Shown here piece after piece: positions 1-5,041 of a stretch of DNA of 9,185 nucleotides (position 1 is the stretch's first letter; the number at the start of each line of letters is the position of its first letter). This stretch comes from Propionibacteriaceae bacterium (GTDB lineage Bacteria > Actinomycetota > Actinomycetes > Propionibacteriales > Propionibacteriaceae). The position numbers and the translations under genes were made by a program. The stretch spans positions 1 to 9,185 of the forward strand of contig JAIRKB010000021.1 of the NCBI GenBank assembly GCA_031260385.1. The letters run 5' to 3'. The notes beneath the pieces are model-generated. The model worked only from the letters and a program-made list of their open reading frames with translations, had not been told where the DNA came from and searched no databases.

Positions 1-1
1 C

Positions 2-322
2 TTTCTACGGGTGGCGAGTGGCTACCTCGTCGTACCCTCATCGATGGTCGGACTAGCGAAACTGCTCGCCCGCCGCTGCTATCTCCCCGAACTGACCGAA
101 CGCCAGATCGAAGTCCTCAACGCCCGAGCGCGTGGCGAAGGCTGGAAGCTCCTAGCCCGACGGCTAAACATCTCCGAAAAAACCGCCCAAGGACATCTCG
201 AAGCCGTCATGGTCAAAATGGTCCTCCACCTTCAACACGCCGGCCTCGACCCCTACGCCTCCCCCGCCGATGTCGAGCGCGCCCTCGGCCTAGCCCCCGG
301 CGACCTCGACGACCACCGATGA
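2..322 (+). CDS. LuxR-family response regulator, C-terminal HTH part (5' end outside window)
   Basis: The reading frame is open to the left edge, so only the C-terminal part of the protein is visible. Residues around LTERQIEVLNARARGEG...LNISEKTAQGHLEAVMVKM match the LuxR/FixJ-type helix-turn-helix (GerE domain): the LTxRQxEVL opening, the A-x-x-LxISEKTAxGHL recognition helix and a following dimerisation helix. The preceding stretch, read as FLRVASGYLVVPSSM, resembles the linker between a receiver domain and the HTH of NarL-type response regulators, so I infer an upstream phospho-acceptor domain that is not shown. GTG codons at 11 could be starts, but the linker similarity argues for a longer protein. 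The tail after the HTH (GLDPYASPADVERALGLAP) is about 35 residues longer than usual and rich in Asp/Pro/Ala. It lies 259 bp upstream of the importer on the same strand; a regulatory link to it is possible but not shown. Confidence 0.75.
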   Translation, partial: FLRVASGYLVVPSSMVGLAKLLARRCYLPELTERQIEVLNARARGEGWKLLARRLNISEKTAQGHLEAVMVKMVLHLQHAGLDPYASPADVERALGLAPGDLDDHR

Positions 323-351
323 TCACGCGCGACATTGTGACGGTGACAGTA

Positions 352-379
352 GAAAACCTGGGGACGAAAACCTGGGGAC
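352..379. repeat. Perfect tandem duplication of a 14-bp unit
   Basis: The unit GAAAACCTGGGGAC occurs at 352-365 and again at 366-379 with no gap. Each copy ends in the GGGGAC core that also begins the inverted repeat at 373-471, so the duplication looks like a local repeat of one arm of that element. Confidence 0.9.
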
Positions 380-471
380 GGTCCTGATGTCTGGGCTTGT
401 CAATAGGCGTGTCAAAGCGGCTGGTAAAGCGAAACGCTAGACGACAACGAGGAACACCGGAACCGTCCCCA
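373..471. repeat. REP/MITE-like inverted repeat with GGGGAC core, copy 1
   Basis: TGGGGACGGT at 373-382 is the exact reverse complement of ACCGTCCCCA at 462-471. The match continues imperfectly inward (TCCTGATGT against ACACCGGAA). A nested 6-bp pair, GGAACA at 451-456 and TGTTCC at 472-477, surrounds the right arm. No ORF with coding character lies between the arms. Together with similar structures near 4207 and 7771 this suggests a dispersed non-coding element; such GGGGAC palindromes are known as REP-like sequences in several phyla, often linked to RAYT (Y1_Tnp) transposases, none of which is present here. Confidence 0.65.
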
Positions 472-528
472 TGTTCCAAGATGGATAGGGGTCACCCTGA
501 TAGATTATTGTGATAGAGTTGGGTTAGT

Positions 529-542
529 CGAACGTATGTTCG
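529..542. promoter_or_regulatory. Palindrome upstream of the importer operon, possible operator
   Basis: CGAAC at 529-533 and GTTCG at 538-542 flank GTAT, giving a perfect 5-bp-arm palindrome 40 bp before the ATPase start. TATGTT at 535-540 inside it fits the actinobacterial TANNNT -10 pattern, but no good -35 is placed before it. The palindrome could bind a regulator of the operon; that is inference from position alone. Confidence 0.3.
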
Positions 543-581
543 GGGTTGTGAATACATAGCTGACTGTTATTGGGAGGGGTT

Positions 582-1388
582 GTGATCGAGTTCCAACGAG
601 TCTCAAAGACTTACCCAGGGGGTTTCGAAGCAGTTCGAGAGTTCTCCCTTGTCATTCCGGATCGCAGCATCTTCGTTCTAGTCGGCTCATCTGGTTCGGG
701 TAAGACAACCCTGTTGCGGATGGTTAATCGGATGATCGAACCGACCTCGGGTCGAGTGCTGATTGATGACGAGGATGTTCGCGATCAGGACCCAGTCCAA
801 CTAAGGCGTTCAATCGGTTATGTCTTGCAAGATGGCGGTCTAATGCCGCATCGCAACGTGCTCGACAATGTCGTGGCGGTCCCAATCCTTAATGGCGTAT
901 CGCGCTTGGTTGCTCATGGGTCAGCGAAGAAACTGCTAGAGCAGGTGGGGCTCACTCCTGACCTTGGCCACCGTTACCCCGCCCAATTGTCGGGTGGTCA
1001 GCGCCAACGGGTGGGGGTCGCGCGCGCCCTTGCCGCTAACCCCACCATTCTGCTGATGGATGAGCCTTTCGGGGCCGTCGATCCGATCGTCCGCCGTGAG
1101 CTCCAGGATGAGCTAAAGGCCCTCCAAGCGGAGCTCGGCAAAACGATCGTTTTCGTGACCCATGATGTCGATGAGGCAGTCCGCTTAGCTGACTATATGG
1201 CGGTGTTGGCCGAACATGCGATCATTGCCCAGGTTGGTTCCCCGCAGAGTATTCTGGCCCAACCAGCGGACGACTTCGTCCGCGATTTTGTGGGAACCGA
1301 CTCCCAAAGAGTCCTCACAGTGCGCCAAGTTGGTGGACGTGACCTCGCTATCGACGCGACTGGTCGACCAGTGGGAGTGCTGTCATGA
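582..1388 (+). CDS. ABC transporter ATPase, quaternary amine/osmoprotectant class
   Basis: This is the ATP-hydrolysing subunit of an importer for compounds such as glycine betaine, choline or carnitine, acting at the inner face of the membrane. In the 268-residue product I see Walker A (GSSGSGKT, 35-42), Q-loop (Q83), signature LSGGQ (136-140), Walker B (ILLMDE, 156-161) and the switch His (H194 in VTHD). Sequence such as VNRMIEPTSG and IGYVLQDGGLMPH is typical of the OpuA/OpuC/OsmV branch. I chose GTG 582 because GGGAGG at 572-577 sits just upstream; a TTG at 570 lies inside that site and is unlikely. Family members commonly run to about 370-400 residues with two CBS domains; this one ends about 30 residues after the ATPase core, so the CBS pair is absent. 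The stop overlaps the next start (ATGA), implying coupled translation. Confidence 0.93.
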   Translation: MIEFQRVSKTYPGGFEAVREFSLVIPDRSIFVLVGSSGSGKTTLLRMVNRMIEPTSGRVLIDDEDVRDQDPVQLRRSIGYVLQDGGLMPHRNVLDNVVAVPILNGVSRLVAHGSAKKLLEQVGLTPDLGHRYPAQLSGGQRQRVGVARALAANPTILLMDEPFGAVDPIVRRELQDELKALQAELGKTIVFVTHDVDEAVRLADYMAVLAEHAIIAQVGSPQSILAQPADDFVRDFVGTDSQRVLTVRQVGGRDLAIDATGRPVGVLS

Positions 1389-2032
1389 AGTGGCTCTCCC
1401 AAAACTGGGAGCACGTGATTGGCTTGATGGTTAATCACTTGCTGTTAGCCATCCCGGCAATCGTGATGAGTGTCATTATTGCAGTGCCACTTGGTCGTTT
1501 GGCGCAACAAAAACCCTGGCTAGGCAAACCGCTGCTTAGCTTCGCTACCTTGATGTACGCTGTGCCCTCCCTACCGCTGTTGGTGATCATCCCTAGTGTC
1601 CTGGGTCTGCCATTACGATCATCAGCGACGATGATCGTCGCTTTGACCCTCTACGGTGTCGCCCTGATGGTGCGTACCGCCGCAGACGGATTCGCTAGCA
1701 TCGACCAAGGCACCCATGAAGCCGCTATTGCCATCGGGCACTCGCGGCGTAGCCTATTTTGGAAGGTCAATCTGCCGCTGGCTATTCCCGTATTAGCCTC
1801 CGGGGTGAGGGTGGTGGTGGTCTCCACGATTGCCCTTGTCACCATTGGGGCTCTCCTCGGTCAATCGAGCCTGGGCACCCTGTTGACCGATGGGTTCCAG
1901 CGAGGAATCGTCGCCGAGGTGCTGACCGGAGTCGTCCTAACAATCGTTTTGGCAGTCCTGCTTGACCTGCTAGTGGTTCTGGCCAAGAACCTCCTGGCAC
2001 CTTGGGTGCGCTCGGGTCGAGCGGCGGTGTGA
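1385..2032 (+). CDS. ABC transporter permease (OpuCB/OpuCD-like), first of two
   Basis: This is an integral membrane subunit that forms half of the translocation path. The 215-residue product has about five or six hydrophobic segments (near 13-35, 48-73, 80-97, 134-160, 176-200). It carries the cytoplasmic EAA loop that docks on the ATPase, beginning EAAIAIGHSRRSLFWKV at residue 112 and ending in LPLAIP, the hallmark of the BPD_transp_1 family. YAVPSLPLL is the conserved segment seen in betaine/choline permeases of this class. The ATG overlaps the stop of the ATPase gene by 4 bp. The short N-terminus without an extra substrate domain agrees with the separate binding lipoprotein at the end of the operon. 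Confidence in the class is high; the substrate is inferred. Confidence 0.92.
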   Translation: MKWLSQNWEHVIGLMVNHLLLAIPAIVMSVIIAVPLGRLAQQKPWLGKPLLSFATLMYAVPSLPLLVIIPSVLGLPLRSSATMIVALTLYGVALMVRTAADGFASIDQGTHEAAIAIGHSRRSLFWKVNLPLAIPVLASGVRVVVVSTIALVTIGALLGQSSLGTLLTDGFQRGIVAEVLTGVVLTIVLAVLLDLLVVLAKNLLAPWVRSGRAAV

Positions 2033-2034
2033 CG

Positions 2035-2724
2035 ATGGATTACCTACTAGCCGCCTTCGCCTGGTTGGCTGACTCGAGTCACTGGACTGGAAGATCCGGG
2101 ATTCCCAATCGGCTACTACAACACCTGGCAGTGACCTCGGTTGTGGTCTCGATCGCGGCGGTGATCGCCTTGCCGATCGGCATCCTGATTGGCCACACTC
2201 ACCGTGGTTCGGGTGTGGTCGGGGCGATAGTCGGCGCTGCTCGCTCTATCCCCACATTGGGACTACTCACCCTATTTGGCTTAGGCCTTGGTATCGGCCT
2301 TCGAGCCCCAATCTTGGCCCTAGTCGTGCTGGCAATGCCATCACTGCTAGCCGGTGCGTACGCCGGAATCGAGACCGTGAAACCCGAGGTGACCGATGCG
2401 GCCCGAGCGATCGGCCTGAGCGAATGGCAAATCGTTTCCCGGGTGGAGATCCCACTGAGCGCTCCGGTGATCATTGGTGGAATTCGGTCTGCGACCCTTC
2501 AAGTCGTCTCAACCGCCACCTTGGCGGCCTACATCGCCGACGCCGGGCTAGGCCGGTTCCTGTTTACCGGATTGAAGACCCGTGACTATGCCCAGATGGT
2601 TGGCGGGGCGATCATGGTGATCACCTTAGCCTTGATTCTTGAACTGATATTGGCCGGGATACAGCGTCTGGCTAGGCGAATCTCTCATCCTCAACTTTTA
2701 ACCACGACAATGAAAAGGAACTAA
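2035..2724 (+). CDS. ABC transporter permease (OpuCD/OpuBD-like), second of two
   Basis: This is the second membrane subunit and probably pairs with the first permease as a heterodimer. Of 229 residues, 23-30 (IPNRLLQH) match the N-terminal element of OpuC-type permeases. Hydrophobic segments lie near 31-53, 62-88, 91-110, 145-175 and 190-213. An EAA-type loop starts at residue 121 with DAARAIGLSEWQIVSRVEIP. SIPTLGLLTLFGLGLG corresponds to the SIPSLALL region of its relatives. I chose ATG 2035, two bases after the stop of the previous gene. GTG 2029 in the same frame is an alternative, and there is no strong ribosome site for either, which fits translational coupling. The two permeases are clearly paralogous in layout but diverged in sequence. 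Confidence 0.92.
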   Translation: MDYLLAAFAWLADSSHWTGRSGIPNRLLQHLAVTSVVVSIAAVIALPIGILIGHTHRGSGVVGAIVGAARSIPTLGLLTLFGLGLGIGLRAPILALVVLAMPSLLAGAYAGIETVKPEVTDAARAIGLSEWQIVSRVEIPLSAPVIIGGIRSATLQVVSTATLAAYIADAGLGRFLFTGLKTRDYAQMVGGAIMVITLALILELILAGIQRLARRISHPQLLTTTMKRN

Positions 2725-2726
2725 TG

Positions 2727-3617
2727 ATGCTAAAAAAGTTATCTATCGTAATGAGCGTAATCGTGCTGGCGGGGGTGTCCGCACTCACCGGATGTACGAG
2801 CAACCCTGACCCATCGAAACCGACGATCGTGATTGGTTCCCAAGGTTACTATTCTTCTGAGATTATCGCTGAGATCTACGCCCAGGCTCTGGAGAAAGCG
2901 GGCTATGCGGTCGACCGCCAGTTTAGGATCGGGCCTCGCGAGGTCTATCTGCCAGAGATTGAAGCTGGCCGTATCGACTTATTCCCCGAATACAGCGGGC
3001 CATTACTCCAATATTGGCAACCTGGCACGACGGCTCGTCTCGGTGATGACGTCTATGCCCAACTCCAGCAAGCTACTCCCCCAGGGCTGCGCGTGCTCGA
3101 TCAATCCGCTGCAACCGATCAGGACTCGTATGTCGTCACCCAGGCTTTCGCTAATCAATGGGGCTTGGTTGCGGTTTCTGATTTGGCCAAGGTCACTACC
3201 CCCCTAATCCTTGGCGCCAGCTCTAATGCTCTTGATCGGCCGAACGGCCCCAATGGGTTGTTGAGTGTCTATGGAATCGAGGTTGGTTTCACACCGATTG
3301 AGGATTCTGGTGGCCCCTTAACTGTCAAAGCCCTCAAGGACGGCGACATTCAGTTGGCGATCATCTACACGGCCAACCCCTCAATCACTGCCAATAATCT
3401 CATCACTCTGGAGGATAACAAGGGGTTATTCCTAGCCTCCCATATCGTGCCACTAGCGAGCGACAATGTCGACGAGCAGGCCGCGAGCATCATCAACGCG
3501 GTCAGCGCCGCGATGGGCCCAGGCGACCTGATTGGCATGAACGCCCGCAGTGTCAATGATCAACTACCAGCCCAAACCATTGCCCGGGATTGGCTTACCG
3601 AGAAAGGCCTTATCTGA
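2727..3617 (+). CDS. Osmoprotectant/quaternary amine-binding lipoprotein of the ABC importer
   Basis: This is the substrate-binding protein, tethered outside the membrane. The N-terminus has two lysines, a hydrophobic run and a lipobox ending LTGC with the lipidated Cys at residue 23. The mature part follows the OpuAC/ProX (PF04069) plan: IVIGSQGYYSSEIIAEIYAQ near 33-52, a GPREVYLPEIEAGRIDLFPE segment near 68-87 and YSGPLLQYW after it. Tyr/Phe/Trp residues at these places form the aromatic cage for quaternary ammonium groups in known members. The conserved D..L...D..LAIIYTANP hinge region is also present. ATG 2727 is chosen because AAGGA at 2715-2719 lies seven bases upstream; ATG 2724, overlapping the previous stop, is the alternative. 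Being last in the operon is usual for OpuC-type systems. Confidence 0.92.
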   Translation: MLKKLSIVMSVIVLAGVSALTGCTSNPDPSKPTIVIGSQGYYSSEIIAEIYAQALEKAGYAVDRQFRIGPREVYLPEIEAGRIDLFPEYSGPLLQYWQPGTTARLGDDVYAQLQQATPPGLRVLDQSAATDQDSYVVTQAFANQWGLVAVSDLAKVTTPLILGASSNALDRPNGPNGLLSVYGIEVGFTPIEDSGGPLTVKALKDGDIQLAIIYTANPSITANNLITLEDNKGLFLASHIVPLASDNVDEQAASIINAVSAAMGPGDLIGMNARSVNDQLPAQTIARDWLTEKGLI

Positions 3618-3622
3618 GGCCT
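3605..3622 (+). terminator. Weak hairpin over the stop codon of the importer operon
   Basis: AGGCCT at 3605-3610 and again at 3617-3622 (self-complementary, so the copies can pair) enclose a 6-base loop containing the TGA region. A G-run rather than a U-run follows, so it is not a classical intrinsic terminator. No better candidate is seen after the operon. Confidence 0.25.
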
Positions 3623-3677
3623 GGGGGCGTAGGAGGCTCGAACCGCTCGACGAGGGAGACGACTTCGGCGCGCAGCG

Positions 3678-4205
3678 CCCCTAGATCGCGGTCTCGAAGA
3701 GGCTGGGCATGAGGTTGATGTCGTCGACCTCCATGGTGACGGGTTTAACCCGATCATGTCCGCGGAGGAGCTTGTGACCTGGCGCGCTGGCGCCCCATCG
3801 CCCGACCCGCTCACCGCCGACTACCAACGCCGCTTACTCGCCGCCGATTACCTGGTGTTGGCCTTCCCCATCTAGTGGGAAGCAATGCCCGCCCCGATGA
3901 AAGGCTTCATCGACAAGGTACTCGCGAAAGGCATCGCCTACCGTCCCAACAAAGGCCTACCGCCAATGCTGAACCAAACCAAGCTGCGCGGCGTATCCGT
4001 CATCACCGTCATGGCCACCCCCGGGCTGGCCTACCGCCTAGTCTTCGGCAATCCGATCACCAAGATCCTCTTCCGAGGCACCTTCACCAAGATCGGCGTC
4101 AAAAACCTCAAATGGTTCAACCACCCCGGCAGCGACCACCAAACCGACCAAGCCCGCCGCCAAGCCCTAACCACCATCCAACAAAGATTCGCCAAACTGA
4201 CCTGA
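3678..4205 (+). pseudogene. Broken flavodoxin-fold NAD(P)H oxidoreductase (Flavodoxin_2 family)
   Basis: Reading one frame through 3690-4205 gives GLEEAGHEVDVVDLHGDGFN, then MSAEEL...DYQRRLLAADYLVLAFPI, a TAG at 3873-3875, then WEAMPAPMKGFIDKVLAKGI and a C-terminal part. This is the family pattern of NQO/MdaB-like NAD(P)H dehydrogenases, in which FPIWW...MPA.LKG is a conserved signature; the TAG falls where the first Trp (TGG) belongs, a single-base change. The first 20-25 residues, with the hAHPxxxSF flavin-phosphate loop, cannot be found in any frame upstream, so the 5' end is lost or replaced. An ATG at 3885 could start a 106-residue remnant, but it would lack most of the flavin-binding half. 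Intact relatives are about 190-200 residues. I infer a non-functional gene in which decay is fairly recent, because the remaining frame is clean. Confidence 0.85.
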
Positions 4206-4206
4206 G

Positions 4207-4291
4207 CCATGGGGACACTTCTACTGGCGCAACAACGACCGTGACCCTCTTCTTCTGAGGCCGACTGCACCACCAGAAAGTGTCCCCGTGG
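4207..4291. repeat. REP/MITE-like inverted repeat with GGGGAC core, copy 2
   Basis: CCATGGGGACACTT at 4207-4220 pairs with AAGTGTCCCCGTGG at 4278-4291 with one mismatch, and further inward CT..CTGG pairs with CCAG. The spacer of roughly 50 bases holds no convincing gene. The element starts two bases after the stop of the dead oxidoreductase gene. The core GGGGAC is shared with the elements at 373 and 7771, while the inner bases differ, as expected of different subfamilies. Confidence 0.65.
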
Positions 4292-4311
4292 TTCACCCTT
4301 CATGGTTCACC
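4290..4311. repeat. Two direct copies of GGTTCACC, 14 bp apart
   Basis: GGTTCACC is found at 4290-4297 and 4304-4311, each preceded by a T or G-rich flank and joined by CTTCAT. They sit between the GGGGAC element and the hicA promoter. They could be chance or part of an extended repeat; no function is evident. Confidence 0.4.
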
Positions 4312-4343
4312 GTGGAGGTGACCCGCTTTGGGGGCTTCTCGGA

Positions 4344-4363
4344 TAGTACTATATGTAGTACTA
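4344..4363 (+). promoter_or_regulatory. hicAB operator/promoter: two TAGTACTA palindromes with embedded -10
   Basis: The self-complementary octamer TAGTACTA occurs at 4344-4351 and 4356-4363, separated by TATG, so whole copies recur every 12 bp, about one helical turn. TACTAT at 4359-4364 fits a TANNNT -10 box and would place the transcript start at or next to the ATG at 4371. HicB-type antitoxins usually repress their own operon through such sites; the pairing with this promoter is my inference. Confidence 0.7.
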
Positions 4364-4370
4364 TTAGCTA

Positions 4371-4643
4371 ATGGACACGGTCACCGCAATCGAAGCCCGA
4401 ATGAGGAAGAACCCAGCCGGAATCCGCTTCGCTGACCTCGCCCGGGTCTGTGAACACCATTTCGGTCAACCAACAAGCAGAGGCACCAGCCACCACGTTT
4501 ACAGCACACCATGGCATGGTGACCCAAGAGTAAACATTCAAAACGATTCCGGAATGGCGAAGGCTTACCAAGTCCGACAGGTGCTTAAAGCCATCAACAG
4601 AATTCGAGCGATAGATGAAGAAAAGGACGAAGACAATGGTTAA
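4371..4643 (+). CDS. hicA: HicA-like toxin of a type II toxin-antitoxin pair
   Basis: HicA toxins are small mRNA-cleaving proteins with a double-stranded-RNA-binding-like fold. The 90-residue product fits: a short helix with IRFADLARVCEHHFG (18-32), then the RGTSHHVY motif (38-44) with the conserved His (H41/H42) used in mRNA interference, a PWHGDPRVNIQND strand region, and a C-terminal helix AYQVRQVLKAINRI (66-79) equivalent to the KPGTLRxILKQ helix of classical HicA. It is slightly longer than typical members, which have 60-80 residues, because of an acidic tail. No Shine-Dalgarno lies before the ATG; a -10-like TACTAT ends six bases upstream, suggesting a leaderless transcript. The last 8 bp overlap the downstream antitoxin gene. 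The closest description is an actinobacterial HicA variant; the fold call is firm, the activity inferred. Confidence 0.8.
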   Translation: MDTVTAIEARMRKNPAGIRFADLARVCEHHFGQPTSRGTSHHVYSTPWHGDPRVNIQNDSGMAKAYQVRQVLKAINRIRAIDEEKDEDNG

Positions 4644-4965
4644 CCCTGATCACTACACCTACCGTGTTCACTGGAGCACCGAAGACGGTGAGTTCGTTGC
4701 CACCGTAGCCGAGTTTCCCTCCTTGTCCTGGCTTGATGACACCCCCACCACCGCGATGACCGGCATCGTGCAACTCGCCCATACCGTGGTGATGGAAATG
4801 GAGCAAGCTGGTGAAACGCCTCCTGAGCCGATCGCGACCAAGGACTACTCCGGCAAGTTCGTCGTCAGAATTCCACCAGAAACCCACCGCGAACTCGCCC
4901 TCGACGCCGCCGAACAAGGCGTCTCACTCAACGCCCTCGCCGCCTCTCGTCTTGTAGCCGCCTAG
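4636..4965 (+). CDS. hicB: HicB-like antitoxin with C-terminal ribbon-helix-helix
   Basis: This is the partner of the HicA-like toxin. Residues 7-60 (YTYRVHWSTEDGEFVATVAE, FPSLSW, then a helix rich in A/Q/M) have the HicB partially degraded RNase-H-like fold that covers the toxin. Residues 74-109 (GKFVVRIPPETHRELALDAA, EQGVSLNALAASRL) form a typical ribbon-helix-helix DNA-binding unit, with the short strand FVVRIP and two helices. I chose ATG 4636 over ATG 4615 because AAGGACGA just upstream supplies a ribosome site and the product then begins at the conserved domain. The start lies inside the last codons of hicA, so the two are translated together. The RHH unit is the probable reader of the TAGTACTA operator. 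Confidence 0.85.
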   Translation: MVNPDHYTYRVHWSTEDGEFVATVAEFPSLSWLDDTPTTAMTGIVQLAHTVVMEMEQAGETPPEPIATKDYSGKFVVRIPPETHRELALDAAEQGVSLNALAASRLVAA

Positions 4966-4989
4966 ACGGTTCCGACGTTACCCCTGACC

Positions 4990-4995
4990 TATAAT
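4990..4995 (+). promoter_or_regulatory. Consensus -10 box for the dual-anchor lipoprotein gene
   Basis: TATAAT at 4990-4995 is a perfect -10 hexamer, an AT island in GC-rich DNA, 25 bases after the hicB stop. No convincing TTGACA-like -35 is found at 16-18 bp. The transcript would start near 5002, giving a leader of about 13-40 bases depending on which start codon is used. Confidence 0.5.
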
Positions 4996-5041
4996 TAAGC
5001 TAGTCTGGCGGACAGTGGGTAAAGCAGAAATGGGGATGGGG

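Noticed and set aside
213..479. Minus-strand ORF of 88 codons with Arg/Gly-rich product
   Set aside because: It overlaps the 3' part of the response regulator and the repeat region; the run of Arg and Gly reflects antisense reading of GC-rich codons, with no domain pattern.
323..569. Possible CRISPR-like array from the tandem repeat
   Set aside because: There are only two adjacent copies with no spacers, and the repeat belongs to an inverted-repeat element.
3618..3680. Missing 5' part of the oxidoreductase hidden by a frameshift
   Set aside because: All three plus-strand frames were read; none gives the flavin-binding AHPxxxSF-like loop, so loss or replacement is more likely than a simple shift.
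3560..3814. Minus-strand ORF spanning the importer end and pseudogene start
   Set aside because: It runs antisense to two supported frames and is Ser/Arg/Pro-rich without motif.
3875..4258. 127-codon plus-strand ORF overlapping the dead oxidoreductase
   Set aside because: It is the +1-type shadow of the flavodoxin frame; the product is a Pro/Arg/His-rich string and the real frame matches a known family.
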